This document shows positions 43,185-55,566 of a DNA stretch of 64,000 nt, one piece after another. Below the pieces are notes generated by a model that was given only the letters and a program-made list of their open reading frames with translations, was not told where the DNA came from and did no database searches. Both the position numbers and the translations under genes were made by a program. Origin of the DNA: Siphonodentalium dalli (Eukaryota; Mollusca; Scaphopoda; Gadilida; Siphonodentaliidae); the NCBI GenBank assembly GCA_032622095.1, contig CP136061.1:260062077-260126076 (forward strand), in the 5' to 3' direction. Within the stretch, counting starts at the first letter, position 1. Each line of letters begins with the position of its first letter.

Positions 43185-44180
43185 TTGTAGAGCGATAACG
43201 ACCAATGTTGACATATTATGCATCTCAACTCTACTGTTGCACCAAGGCTACTAGTATAAAATGGGAGGGGGGGGGTGTCAGAATCTTACTTATCTCTATA
43301 TAGTGCCAGAATAGTCATTTATGGACTTCTACATATATAGTGGTACAATGCAAATTAGAATCAAACGATAAAAATACATGTATGTATGTAACGCAACTAT
43401 ACCGATGAAAATAAAAAAAATATTTTGGGCCGGGATTAGATGTTGGGTTGGTTATATGGAGAAAAAGTGGTTCATACCGTTGAACTGACATAAATTAGTA
43501 GAGTGATAGCGACCAATGTTGCCATGTAATGTATCGCGACTACTGTAGCGGCAATGATATAAATTTGGGGGGGGGGCGGTCTATAGATGGCACCAGAATT
43601 ATATAGAAAGGAATAGCAATTGATATACGTTTACGGTATAGTAATAGCATAGACATACATGTAAGTATCATATGATAAAAATATGTACGTAACACCGTGT
43701 TACTAACACGACTATACCGATGAAAAAAAAAAAAAAATTGGGCCGGAATTAGAGGTTGGGTGGGTTATATGTGGATATGGGGTTTCATACCGATGAACCG
43801 ATATAAATTAGTAGAGCAATAAAGACCATTGTTGACACAAAATTCAAAGCCACTCTACTGTCGCGGATAAGCTATAAAATGGGGGGGGGGAGGGGGTGTC
43901 TGAAATTATCTCAATTTCTATAGATGGTGGCATAATTTTATAGTAAGGAATAGCAAATGATGTAAGTATATAGTGATATACCATAGAAATTAGTATCACA
44001 TGATAACATATACACATAATGGCTAAAGTGACTACACTGATGAAAAAATAAATGGGAGGGGGGGGGTCAAGCTATATGGGGGACATATGGGTTGATACCG
44101 ATAGACTGAAATAAATTTGTCGAGTGATAATGACCAATGTTGACGTATAAAGTAACGCGACCATACTGTCGCATAATCTC
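43185..44180. repeat. About 305-bp tandem repeat, 3.3 copies
   Basis: Units start near 43185, 43490, 43800 and 44105 with ATAAATT(T/A)GTAGAGYGATA and ACCAATGTTG. Each includes a G-run (GGGGGGGG), a TAAGGAATAGCAA-like block, an ATAAAAATATGTA-like block and ACTATACCGATGAAAA. Units are strongly diverged. Confidence 0.85.
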
Positions 44181-45774
44181 CCAAAAGGGCGAAATTTTAA
44201 TAAATACGAGACATGTCAAAAGTTACTGAAAACTGTACTATATCACGATTATACATGTTGTATTAGGCTCTGGGGCAAAGGTGACCAGAAGTCCCAAAAG
44301 CAAAAGATATCAAGTAGAACTGGTCAAATATGGACCATGATGCCCAATATGGAGCAGCTCAGAAAATATATTAACATACGATTTCCCATTAAAATCGATT
44401 TATGGTGATAAAACTTATTTTTCAAAATTTTAAGCCGAGACTTCATATGCCTATCTAGAATACTTACATAATCTTAATTTAACTAATTTAAACAAGTAAT
44501 AGTCTTTTAGACTTGAGAAATAAATGTTTATTAAACATCGATTTAACTAAACAATTGTTAATAAATCGACTAATATCCAATTTATGAGGTTCGGACTTTG
44601 AATGCATGTGTAATATACTTATCCGATCTTAAAATAACTTTCAGACTAAAGAAATTGATTTTTTTTAGACATGAAAAAAAAACAGAAGAAGAGACTAAAA
44701 ATTTAACATAGGATTTCAAAATTTTAAGCGGAGACTTCGTGTGTCGGGGTGTAATACTTATATTTTCTTAAAATGATAGAGTCCAACACGTAATTATGTT
44801 TTAGATGGAAGAAATTGCATTTTTTCGATGAGTCGATAATTCGGAGAATAGCTGTCCTCGCTTTAACTTGAGTTGAAGTTGAACTCAGCGACGGCAGGAA
44901 TCGGGGATCGAAATTTCAATTCACTTCAACATCCGAGAATTCCTGCAAGTCGTCATAGAAGCTCGCATGTAAAGACATCAATACATGCATACATGCAACT
45001 AATAATATATAAATTTAAATCCCAACACAAAGTAAAATCCTTCAGAGCCGAATTCATCTTCAAGCGAGCCTGAGCCTGAGGAATGTACGATTTGATCTGG
45101 AAGAGGCGCATTGTTTACGATGACGTCATTTCGCGCGTGCGTTGGTCCGCAACTTAACCCTTTCCAGTTTCAACGACATTTCAATTGGTTGAAATTGATA
45201 TTTCTCAAGTTTCAGCTCCACCTGAATCTAGTTACCCAATTGGCAGAAATACCTTAGCAGTACCTCTTAGTTTTATAAGTTAGAACTCTAATTTTATTGA
45301 CGATATGAGATTAACATCATAATATGAATCTGTTTATAGCGGTGTTATCCAAGGCTGTGCTTTGATAATGATTATAATTTTATTTTGCGATCAAACGTCA
45401 GTGCAGCTCAACAGACACGCATGGCACACTAGTTCAGTTCAGCAGAAACGCATGAGTCCTACGATTATAGTACACCCACTGGATGCAGCTTCGCCGCGTC
45501 GGTCAGTGGGTGAAAAATAATTATATTATTTAAACAATCATTGCTCGATGCAGAAACTTATAATCATCTATTCATCGAATCGCCGATTTAGAAAGGGAAA
45601 CACTAACAATCACACCACTGAAATATAACTGTTTGATTTTACGCGTTGTGAGTAGGATTGCCGTTTGCAGGACTAGTCGATTTCACGTTATACTTTCTCG
45701 TGGGATGGGTATCATCAAATGTTCTTTGAAACGAATAATATAAGAAAATGCTGTCAGAATACGTTCATGAAAAC
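44181..45774. other. Intron sequence without recognised genes
   Basis: Two related blocks CAAAATTTTAAGC(C/G)GAGACTTC (44425 and 44715) indicate a diverged duplication of about 290 bp. No coding signature. Confidence 0.5.
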
Positions 45775-46335
45775 ATAATGTTGCGTATATAGAGGATCTA
45801 CAACGAGTCCTCAGTTTATGGCGGAATTTACAAAACTCGTCCAGTAAATTAGGTCTGGACCGAGCCTTTGGCGAGGTCCAGACCTAATTTACTGGACGAG
45901 TTTTGTAATTTCCGCTATAAACTGGGGACGAGTTGTAGATTCTGTTTATTACATGATCCAAAACATCGACAAAATATACTTAAATCAACAAATGGGACGC
46001 GTAACTAACATCGGCTTCTATAAGATATGCGATGACGTTTCACGTAACTATTCGTTGTTTGCCGCGTAAAGAAATAGTCCTAGATAAATAAAGAATCTTT
46101 GGCGCATATATTGGCGTATATTTAATAATATAATTTTTCAGACTCTTCATTCATAATAGTTTGTTAGAAAAATATTGGAAGCTAAAGTATTTTGAGACGT
46201 AGCTTATGGAATGTTAACAGACCACAAACCGGAAGTCAAAGGTCACCTGGCACTATTTCCTGTTATTAAACGAACGTTTAATATCACAATTTATAGAATG
46301 GGTTTATTGAATGGAATAAGGGTAGAATCATGTAA
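45775..46335. repeat. Dispersed repeat R4, copy 2 (inverted, unoccupied TTAA)
   Basis: Reverse-complement counterpart of 33120-33990. TTAA at 45980-45983 is the empty site of piggyBac-like element 2. Confidence 0.7.
45793..45942. mobile_element. Foldback element (GATCTACAACGAGTCC ends)
   Basis: Arms of about 68 bp around GAGCCTTTGGCGAGG; includes CAAAACTCGTCCAGTAAATTA. Related halves occur at 20833-20905, 28472-28495 and 33850-33985. No ORF. Confidence 0.8.
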
Positions 46336-46407
46336 TAAATTGTCATATGTCAGTGATAAATATCACATTTGTGTTATAGTTAATGTAATAAATACTGTTA
46401 AGCTTAC

Positions 46408-46529
46408 CTGTGACCCGCTTGTCCAAGGTAGTTGTCCCTAATTTCTATTGAGTCATAACATCCAGTACCCGAATCAGTTTCAATTTCTAAATCCTCGATT
46501 GTTAGTCTGACGTTAGATCCTGTCGGTCC
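46408..46529 (-). CDS. Exon: CUB domain, second part
   Basis: 122-nt exon, acceptor CTACTAACAG, donor GTAAGC. It encodes GPTGSNVRLTIEDLEIE, then GCYDSIEIRDN: the CUB core strand pattern and the C-YDxIEIRD motif that often carries Ca2+-binding residues. It starts in phase 0 after the exon at 47448 and ends two bases into an Arg codon completed at 38050. Confidence 0.92.
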
Positions 46530-46808
46530 CTGTTAGTAGCATAGAACAAAACACGGCGTGATTTATGTTGTCACCGGTTGCATGTGTATATATATATGTC
46601 GTTATAGGGGTTAACGGACTACAATCGCTAATACCTCAACTAAAATTGTTAACTAACGATTTATTATATACATGCACATGTACTCCCCATCACAATTGTG
46701 CTGTCCCAAATCGGCTGCCACAGATAATGTGACCAGACAATTGTTTGTGTGATGGTAAATATTCTGAGAAAAAACAATATTAAGTTAGGAATTACTGACG
46801 TTCATTAA

Positions 46809-47225
46809 AGGTTCACTTAATTTGCGAATCACCAAATCACATTATATACAACACATGCCATAGTATATACCATTTGAAAGATGACACATGGATGCTACCA
46901 AACATTGTATTTTAAACGTGTCCGGTCGAATAAACTGTGGACAAGTCGTTTGTATCAAGGTACCGACGTGCTGAATAATGAACGTGTCTCTACGGCCAGT
47001 TTATTATCCTCAATGGAAGACAGGAAGTAGAATAACTCTATCTCTCAGGAAGTCTTGGTGTGAATCTGAGAATCACTTGGTGGACACCCCAGACCACAGC
47101 TGTTCCGTATTCTGGTGGAATATATCTATATATAACTATATATTGTTCCTCTTCCAAATGTATATAGCATGACATAATTATGTCGTGTATAATGTGATCT
47201 GAGAATTCGAATATTAAGTGGGTCT
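46809..47225. mobile_element. TTAA-flanked MITE, family M1 copy 2
   Basis: Ends AGGTTCACTTAATTTGCGAA / TTCGAATATTAAGTGGGTCT with TTAA at 46805-46808 and 47226-47229. Internal blocks (CCATTTGAAA, GTTTATT) correspond in inverse order to the copy at 14069. Confidence 0.65.
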
Positions 47226-47256
47226 TTAACTTTTGATAACAATAAACACGTAATAT

Positions 47257-47486
47257 AACTCACTTTGAAGAACCAGTGACAGTGCTGGTTGTTATTGTAG
47301 TTAACTCACTTTGAAGAACCAGTGACAGTGCTGGTTGTCATTGTAGTTAACTCACTTTGAAGAACCAGTGACAGTGCTGGTTGTCATTGTAGTTAACTCA
47401 CTTTGAAGAACCAGTGACAGTGCTGGTTGTCATTGTAGTTAACTCACTTTGAAGAACCAGTGACAGTGCTGGTTGTCATTGTAGTT
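47257..47486. repeat. Five 46-bp tandem units carrying an exon end plus splice donor
   Basis: On the gene strand each unit is 39 bp of CUB coding sequence (NYNDNQHCHWFFK) followed by GTGAGTT. Donor blocks on the plus strand end at 47263, 47309, 47355, 47401 and 47447. Four of the five units are essentially identical. Read-through of the exon-proximal donor gives Val-Ser-stop at once, so only that donor makes a full protein. Confidence 0.95.
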
Positions 47487-47557
47487 GCTCGGATAATTTG
47501 GGGACATGAAGCTGATCTTCTTGTTAGTGGCACTGAGTTCGTACTTTTGACCACAAT
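47448..47557 (-). CDS. Exon: CUB domain, first part
   Basis: 110-nt exon, acceptor CCACCATTGTAG, donor GTGAGT at 47442-47447. It encodes CGQKYELSATNKKISFMSP, then NYPSNYNDNQHCHWFFK: the typical CUB start C-G and the SPNYPxxYxxxxxCxW signature. It enters in phase 1 from the ApeC exon at 51341 and leaves in phase 0. Its last 39 bp are repeated four more times downstream together with the donor. Confidence 0.93.
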
Positions 47558-47559
47558 CT

Positions 47560-48640
47560 ACAATGGTGGAATTTCATGTTTTGAGAGCGCGCCCTTGGTT
47601 TAAACATATTTATTTATCAAAAGAATATGATGGGATTGGAGGACAAGTGCCAGCCACTTAGATGGACCTCCTCTCCCGCATACACCAACACTAAATACAA
47701 CAACACAATATGGCAAGAGTGCATACATAATAAACATAATTTTGTTTAATTGATCGTTTGTTTGTTTGTTTATCCGCTTATGTGTGACCAAACGGCTGTA
47801 CAATCGGTGCTGAACATTTGTATATAGGATACATTTGACCCTGCGACCCTTACTACATGTATATAGGCCCAGTTTACCTCAGATTTCTTAAAAGGGGACT
47901 CATATGTATTTATATATATATTTTGACAAATTTTAAAGGCGACCAAACGGCTGGACACTCGGAGCTGAATTTTGTTTACATATGGGTAATTTGATCTAAA
48001 GAAACTTATTAGATAGCTCCCGTTGGCCTCGGATGTCTTAATTAAATGGGCACTAATAATTAAGTTAATTCAATAATTAATTATATACCAGAAGTGGTTG
48101 CAATCTGGTTGGTGAACATAGAAACACGGAGATACATTGAAGTATCAATAGGATTGGTGCATTTAACCTCAGATGACTTAAAGTCGGAATAATAAATTGT
48201 ATGATCAATAAAGAACGTTTCTTATCAGTCCAGAATATATGTGGGAAAATTGGTGCACTATTTAGCAAAAATAACGCTAGAATTGTCACGGATAGGTGCT
48301 GTTGACCCAATTTGACTTAAAGTGGCACTAATAATTAGCAATAACTAGTGTTTACTATCAACTTAAAAGAAAGATGTAACTTTATCTGGAGAATTACGCG
48401 ATAGCTGCTGGTTACCCCAGATGACTAATAACAATTTTAAATGACTTGAAGGGCCACTGATAGTTTACGCATTCTTCACCGAGCAACGCCGGTTTGACCA
48501 GCAAGTATATATACTACAGTATACAACAAAGGTGCTAGTTGTGTGTTGGTATCCGATTTAACACATTCAAGTCTTTGTTATCAGTTTAATGTTCATCGAA
48601 ATTAGTATTATTGCATCTGCATGATCTCCCGAAAGTATCA
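47560..48640. other. Intron sequence without recognised genes
   Basis: Diverged blocks with CCTCAGAT(T/G)(T/A)CTTA (47878, 48025, 48168) recur, suggesting an old tandem repeat of about 145 bp. No coding signature. Confidence 0.45.
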
Positions 48641-49070
48641 CGTTGTGGGCTTATAAGGTCAGGTGGGCTTATACGGTCATGTGGGCTTATAAGGTCATGT
48701 GGGCTTTAGGGTCATAATCGGCGTAGAATCGCCTCATTTTGAGTCCATAACAAACCGAAAATGAGTATCACGTTGTGGGCTTATAAGGTCACGTGGGCTT
48801 TATGGTCATAATCGGCGTAAAATCGCATCATTTTGAGTCCACAACGAACTGAAAATGAGAGTGTTTTAGTGCCGTTACCGACTCATAATAACTTATTATA
48901 AGTTCATCGTGGGCGCACAATAACACCAACAAACCAACTCAGGAATTAAAATGAGAGTGTTTTAGCGCCGTTACCGACTCATAATAACGTATTATAAGTT
49001 CATCGTGGACGCACAATAACACCAATAAACCAACTCAGGAATTAAAATGAGAGTGTTTTAGTGCCATTAT
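48640..49070. repeat. Tandem repeats: GTGGGCTTATAAGGTCA units and a 118-bp unit
   Basis: Short units 48650-48715, then AATCGGCGTAGAATCGC-type blocks (48718, 48815) and 118-bp units with AAAATGAGAGTGTTTTAG, CGACTCATAATAAC and GCACAATAACACCAA. Related single copy at 31315-31440. Confidence 0.8.
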
Positions 49071-51340
49071 CTTGATAAATCACTGATGGATATAGAACAA
49101 CTTATATGACGTCATTCACCTGCCTTAGGTATAAGCACACTTGGTGGTTGCTATAAGTCCACTATTGGCTTATTTCATATTAAATTAATCCAACATGAAC
49201 CTAGGGCCATTCGAATCGATTTGATTCGATGAGATTCTGAATCTTTGATCTGATTCGATTCGATTCCCGATCGACTGTCCTGATTCGAATTGTGTCAAAT
49301 CATTGCCACCAGTTGCATTCTCATTAATTCAATGGACCACGTTGCTATTTCGCAAAGATATATTATGATACCAACGCATATAAATAACATTGTCGTCGAT
49401 CTGAGCTATACCACCTTGCAACTGATCTAATACAACTTCGTATATATGTCAAACTTATGAACCCGATTGCTTTCTGGCTTCAATATGGCTTCTGAACTGT
49501 TTATTATTGTATATCAGAGACGGTCACACATACATAATGCGCACTTAATTTGTTAAGCATGCATTTGATTTATTTAAAGATCATATTTACATTGTATAAT
49601 GATGACCATTTATCGTCGTTACGAAGAGAGCAAATTGATATTGGTGTGGCCTCTGAGTCATCTTCACTATTATGATGCATGATGCAATGATTCGATTCGA
49701 GATTCGATGCGATTCGGAATCATTTGGCTGATTAGATTCGAGATTCGATTTGAAATGAAAATGCCCGATCGCAGGGCCCTACCCGGGCCAGGGTTGATCT
49801 TACTAACATACCAATGTCATCTTTACTAATTGTTATAGCGAAGAGATTAGTTTGTACTTTAGAAATATATCTGCATATGTTTCTGTTTTCATTCGTGACC
49901 TATTAACATAATTATTCAACTCGGCCGTTCGTGAATTATGAAGCTGCGCTAATTGGTTTGAAAACATGCATTTCGGATCGTTTTCCGAGCGATGGTAAAT
50001 CGTGGGAAGTTATACCGCTCTCAATATCTCTCGTTTAATATCTGTACCATAACGTAAAGCAGGTACATGTAGGGACGGCAAATAAGGGCAGTGCGGGTGA
50101 TAGCAACTGAGCCCATTAAAAGCCCCTGTGAGACAACTCAGTCCTGGCAACGTGTTATTTGGCAGAAACCATGCATTATAAGGATTTCTACAGGCGACAG
50201 GCAGCAACATATATCGGCATCATCAAGAGTTTAGGCTTGGTTGATATATGGCTGATACCCAGAGACGTGGCGACAAGGGGGGGGGGGGGGGGTTGGGGGG
50301 GGGGTGTCTCACCCCCAACTTTGGTCAAAATTTTCAACAGTTAGAAATTTCATACCTGCCAAAACATTAGTTGGAAATTTCACACCAACAATAGTTTGAA
50401 AATGTTCTTGTAGTTTGATTTTCAACTTATTGGGGGGAATTATTGTTTTTGGACCAATAATTGTATATTTTCCTATTTTTTTATCCAAATTTTGGACTGA
50501 AATGGTCATCAGTTGGAAATTTTCCAACCTTAGGAATTGTAAATTTCCAACACGTGGTCTCTCACCCGTGGCCAGTCAAAAACTGCTAGTTAATTTAAGA
50601 AAACAATATTGTCAACATTCGGTCAACATTGTCATTGGAATTGTCACCAGTTGGAAATTTTCTAACCTAAGTGAAATTTCCAACTCTAGGAAGGCTTGAG
50701 GCTAGTCTAGATGCTAGGATTTTGAGATTTTCTTGTTCAGATTTAAAACTTTTCACACACCGGGCCGAACCATGGTCGGCCTGGTGTGTCATTGTACCTC
50801 CCCCGTGGCCAATACAAAACTGCTAATTAGATTAACAAAATATTTTGCTATATTTGGTCAAACTTGTGGACTGAAATGGTCATCAGTTGGAGAATTTTCC
50901 AACACTATAGGAAAGCTTCAGTTGAGGCCAGTCTACATGCTAGGATTTGCGATTTTCTGGTATAGTTTTCAAAATGTTCACATACCAGGCCGAACAACCA
51001 TGGTTAGCCCGGTGTGCCCCGGTCTCTTGCCGTAGCCTTGTGCATTTGTCTGGAGTTAGACCACTAGATGTTAGGATTTATGCAATTTTTCAGGTTAAAA
51101 TATCTGAATGTTCTCATACCGGGAAATAACCAAGGTTTATGAATATATAGGATATTAGGCCCGAGCACTGAGGTGCAAGGGGAGTGGGTGCAAATGGAAT
51201 TATGCAAAACTTGTGTTTGGTCTGATTGTGATTCAAGGGGGATGCAGTTGTAATTTCCCAAAGTGGACACCCCCAACGGAGACCCTCTAGCCACGTCCCT
51301 GCTGATACATGTGGGTTACCGGCGAATACATAGTTCTTAC
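49071..51340. other. Intron sequence with simple repeats
   Basis: ATTCGATTCGA-rich stretches (49215-49265, 49690-49755), a G-run of 20-plus interrupted bases at 50278-50305, and fragments of a dispersed family with GAAATTTCCAACTGTTG-like words (also at 33028 and 55165). No gene recognised. Confidence 0.5.
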
Positions 51341-51475
51341 CGTACGTTATCTGTTGATAGTAACACAGATAAACCTTCACCGATGACGTTGACTCCTTGA
51401 CGTACGGCGTTACCCCGGTTTTGACGATGGCCGTTGCATTGGGGAAGGTGTATGTTTGACTCTGGTGATACATGT
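51341..51475 (-). CDS. Exon: ApeC domain, third part
   Basis: 135-nt phase 1-1 exon, acceptor CACTTCCAG, donor GTAAGA. It encodes MYHQSQTYTFPNATAIVK, then SSVKVYLCYYQQITY. The position after the CQ-V part and the LCYY ending fit the C-terminal strands of an ApeC domain, but this stretch is the least conserved, so the assignment rests partly on phase and order. Joins in frame to the CUB start at 47557. Confidence 0.78.
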
Positions 51476-51768
51476 CTGGAAGTGAAAGTGCGATAATTAT
51501 GTCGTATACAGATTTATTACACGCTTGTTCCTAGAAGTATAGTATTATTGCTGTTCTATATTTTAAAATCCGTATGGAACGTGCGTTCCATACGCATCTC
51601 GTTGACGCAAAATGACGTACATGACGTTCTCCTCAACCATGAAACTGGAACTATGTAAATAAAATAATCATCACACATGACAGGTACGCCCTGTATGAGC
51701 CCATAAATAAACCTTCTAATCCTGTATTTTTAATGCACCGATTCTAGGATGCGAAGCGTGTAATAAAC

Positions 51769-51925
51769 ACAGAACGACACCATGTGCAAATGGGTTTGTC
51801 GATACGGCACTCGTGCTGTCGCGGAAGGGTAGAACTCGAGGCGCAAGCGCCTCTCGTTCTACCCTTCCGCGACACCACTCGTGCCGTATCGACAAACCCA
51901 TTTACACATCGTGTCGTTCTGTGTA
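51769..51925. mobile_element. Foldback element, about 77-bp near-perfect arms
   Basis: CACAGAACGACACCATGTG...GGAAGGGTAGAAC faces its inverse around GAGGCGCAAGCGCCTC, which is itself a palindrome. It would form a very stable hairpin. No ORF; flanking TA on the right may be a target remnant. Confidence 0.85.
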
Positions 51926-51929
51926 TATA

Positions 51930-53121
51930 TGCACCACATATGCATAGTATTTACCTATATAAATATAACACTATCGGGTACGTATGAAATTTTATCGCGT
52001 TCAATATTGGGGCAATTCGCGTTTAATATTGCAATATCTGCGCTCAACATCGCAAAAATAAGCGCGACAGATTTTTGGTATTGCGCTATAATTGCGCCTT
52101 TTTCGAAATTAAGTGCGCTCAATATCGCAATAAAGGCCCGCCTCACTATACCACTTCTTCTGACTGGTACTGTAGTTGTTTTCGAAACAATTGACATGAT
52201 TTACAATGTTGAAACTAGACATCACTACACCAACTCAATACGTTGAAATGTCAATCAGAACATGGACCGACCTCAGATCATGCCACGATTCTCTATCCCG
52301 GGTCTACCCCCGCATAGAGATCGTATCCCACCCGTTCAAATCCTGGGATTTTCTATCCTGTTCTGACGGGAAACAGTGAACAGACATGAATATATCTAAT
52401 TGAAATGCACTGTTAAAGGTGGATTATATCTTTGTAAACATCTATTACATAGTTACCGGGGTATAAAATATTAGATATGAATCGAAGACTCCTGTCCGGA
52501 AATGCTTCTATCTATTAATATTGATTATATTTCGAATATTTTCTGGTCTAAAAAGGTGTGATTGTTTAGCCAACGAACAATAGTGGTTACTGCTAACAGA
52601 GACCAGAAATGTTATTGCGTAATTTGGTCACAAATAAACGTAAATTAGACTCATTATCGTTTATAGCTATGGTATAAAACAATACAATCAATCAATCTGG
52701 GACATTGGACGTTCGTTATGCAGATATAGGAACAGTCTAATGTTCTCTAGCGCTATATGATATCGCCGAGTGGTCTGTTCTAAAAATAGACAAATAACAT
52801 GTCCCAATTAATCATCCCATTTCATAATAAAATATGATACAGTTGAATGCATTTTTAAGAGATATTTATTAACCAATAGATCTATTAACTGCATTGTTTT
52901 TCAATTTTATACACTGCCACAGCATCAACAAGTTTTCATGATTTGAACTGGCGGAGTAACCGGATTAGCGCCTCGTGAAGCTAATGATCTAACTGATTTC
53001 ACCCGTATGGTACCCCTCACATACAACAACACACGACACTCGGGAATATATCATTCTATCTGTGTGAGGCTCTATCCGGTCGTAACCAGGGTAGATATTC
53101 ATATTGTGATATGGGACCAAC
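51930..53121. other. Intron sequence without recognised genes
   Basis: 52000-52140 has short repeated words GCGCTCAAYATCGCAA; 52405-52545 is repeat R3 copy 2. A 12-bp hairpin TATGGAACG/CGTTCCATA lies upstream at 51573. Confidence 0.5.
52405..52545. repeat. Dispersed repeat R3, copy 2
   Basis: Counterpart of 28200-28345. Confidence 0.6.
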
Positions 53122-53328
53122 CTTTGACATTCTGGCATTTCCCCTGAAATGTCGGATAAAGTATAAAGTTTGACGAGGTCGGAAATGATATATGGTCTTC
53201 GTCGCCACCATCCTGTCGACAACAATAGTGCAATACGGTTGTATTTGTTGTGACGTCGACATCAGGTACGGCGCCTGTCGAAGTTGCTCCGTACTTATCG
53301 CCGAACTGTATGCTTCCTGCATCGAAAT
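53122..53328 (-). CDS. Exon: ApeC domain, second part
   Basis: 207-nt phase 1-1 exon, acceptor GGAATCTAG, donor GTTGGT (weak but phase-consistent). It encodes FDAGSIQFGDKYGATSTG, then VLHYCCRQDGG, ISFPTSSNFILYP and CQNVK: the YCCR-DG and CQ-V signatures of ApeC. ApeC domains of amphioxus apextrin-like proteins have been reported to bind bacterial cell-wall muramyl compounds. The domain's Trp-Asp-Asp-Glu segment after GSI is replaced by FGDKYG here. Confidence 0.88.
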
Positions 53329-53524
53329 CTAGATTCCGAAAAAAAGAAGAGATCACTAAATTACTTCAGATAGAGTGGGATACAGTCTACTTAAAACTAA
53401 ACCATATTATCATTTTAAGCAACTTACGATCTACAATTATGGAACCCCTCACAGACGTGAGCAGACGACACTCAGTAATTCAAGCTGCCACATGTATGGG
53501 ACTCCCTACATGGAGCTCCTGTCA

Positions 53525-53763
53525 TGAAAGGGTTAATTCGTTAACAGGTAATCAGCTGTTTATCATTTTTTGTTTTTTGTTGTTGTTGTTGTTACAATTT
53601 TATCATTTTTCTTGCATTCTTTAAAAGAATTAATTTTGTATCATTATTTCTTACATTCTTTAACAATTTATTTAATTTTTTCTTACATTTGTTTTAACTT
53701 TGTAAAAAATAATTTAAAAATTGTTAGGCCAATGCATTCTCTTATATTATATATGCGAGGCGG
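53525..53763. mobile_element. Truncated relative of the 27.5-kb element
   Basis: Starts CATGAAAGGGTTAA, has the TTCTTACATTCTTTAACAAT AT-rich body, and ends within half of a 69-bp palindromic module (53728-53763), cut where the next tandem array begins. Confidence 0.5.
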
Positions 53764-54705
53764 TGAATACCTGCATGTGCTCCAAGGTGTATTGTTGCGA
53801 ATTACGGTGTAACAAATCCCGTAAAACTTTACGGCATACAGTGCCGGCAGCTATGATGCCGTTGATTCACGTTGCATATGTGACCTAAGGTGTATCGTTG
53901 CGATTCACGGTGGTATCTTGTGAGATTGTGGTTATCTGCGACCACCACGTTCTTTACACCATACAATGTGATCAAATCCCGTAAAACTTTACAGCATACA
54001 TTGTCGGAAGCTACACGTATGATGCCGTTGAATCACGTTGCATATATGAGGTTTGCGGTGAATACCTGTGATCCAAGGTGTATCGTTGCGATTCACGGTG
54101 GTATATAGTGAGGTTGTGGTTATCTGCGATCGCCACTTTCATTACCCCATACACTGTGAACAAATCCCGTAAAAAATACGGCATAAAGTGCCGGCAGCTA
54201 TGATGCCGTTGATTCCTTTTACCTATATGAGGTTCAAGGTGAATACCTGCATGTGCTCCAATGTGTATTGTTGCGATTCACGGTGGTATCGTGTGAGGTT
54301 GTGGTTATCTGCGACCACCACTTTGATTACACCATACAATGTGAACAAATCCCGCAAAACGTTACGACATACAGTGTCGGCAGCTATGATGCCGTTGATT
54401 CGCGTTGTATATATGAGGTTTGCGGTGAATACCTGTGATCCAAAGTGTATCGTTGCGATTCACGGTGGTATATAGTGAGGTGGTGGTTATCTGCGATCGC
54501 CACTTTCATTACCCCTTAACACCGTGAACAAATCCCGTAAAAAATACGGCATAAAGTGCCGGCAGCTATGATGCCGTTGATTCCTTTTACCTATATGAGG
54601 TTCAATGTGAATACCTGCGTGTGCTCCAATGTATATTGTTGCGATTCACGGTGGTATCTAGTGAGGTTGTGGTTATCTGCGACCACCACTTTGATTACAC
54701 CATAT
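53764..54705. repeat. About 180-bp tandem repeat, 5 copies
   Basis: Units include AACAAATCCCGTAAAA, GGCAGCTATGATGCCGTTG, GTGAATACCTG and GCGATTCACGGTGGTAT. The starts of AAATCCCGTAAAA near 53813, 53973, 54164, 54348 and 54530 show the period; two subtypes (TATATAG and TATCTTG after GGTGG) alternate. Confidence 0.9.
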
Positions 54706-55293
54706 ACCGCACCACTAATTATGTAACCGAATAAGCTATCAGTGTTTGAGTGGATCACTATGAATTTCTCTCCAAAAAAAGAATCGCAATGGTGTTTGCT
54801 TATCGCACGCACACTATTTTAAGTCGCTGATCGTGTTGGCTACCATATGGACATAAGATGTCACTTGAAGTTAAAAGTCCTTACAACTATAGGGACATCA
54901 CTTAGTTGTTTAATGTAAGGGCAGTCGTTACATTCGGCGTGTTGTTCGGGGACGCCGCATTACAGGAATGTAGAACTATTTTATTCATATTTTATTTTAT
55001 TTATTCATATAGCGCTCATCGCGGGCCGTTACGAGCATTTCATGCGTTTGCGGCAGTGGGGACGTGGTTATACGCCAACATCCTTGAATCAGAGCAAAAT
55101 TCCATTTGGACCCCAACAATTTTAACCTATATTTGGTGTAAGATTTCAAACTAATGTTGTTCCAGGCATGAAATTTCCAACTGTTGAAAATTGTGACTAT
55201 TGTTTTTGGGGGACACCCCAGCACCCCCTGTCGCTACATCCCATGCATGTTTGGAGCGTCAATTTGCAATATTTTCAGCGTACTTTGACCTAC
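54706..55293. other. Short intron remainder
   Basis: Contains a GAAATTTCCAACTGTTG fragment (55168-55230) shared with 50.3 kb; otherwise nothing recognised. Confidence 0.4.
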
Positions 55294-55566
55294 CTTCGGG
55301 GCAAGTCCCGCCTATTCTGTGTATACAGTACACTCCAGTCGGCCATTTCGTTCCTGTAGCAGTCGCATTATTTTGCACACAAAAGTCCTGAGTGATGTTC
55401 ACCCCTTGACGGGTTCCCAAAATGCTTAAATATTTGCTCGTGCTTATGTCTGCGTTCGCGGCCTGAGTCAGGGATCCAGTTTGCATCGATACTGACGGGC
55501 AATCAGTTTCTGTTTTTGGTAGTGAATAACTTCCCCCGGGCCATGACATCTGCTTCCTTGCGCTAT
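55294..55566 (-). CDS. Exon: ApeC domain, first part
   Basis: 273-nt phase 1-1 exon, acceptor TTTGTTTCTCAG, donor GTAGGT. It encodes MSWPGGSYSLPKTETDCPS, then DFCVQNNATATGTKWPTG and YCIHRIGGTCPEG. The WPxGxY-LPK-xxCP start, FCVK-like turn and WPxGxYC...GGxCP block are the N-terminal half of ApeC. It joins in phase to the exon at 53122 (GGTCPEDFDAGSI) and upstream to the EGF exon. It is a near-complete domain over three exons. Confidence 0.9.
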
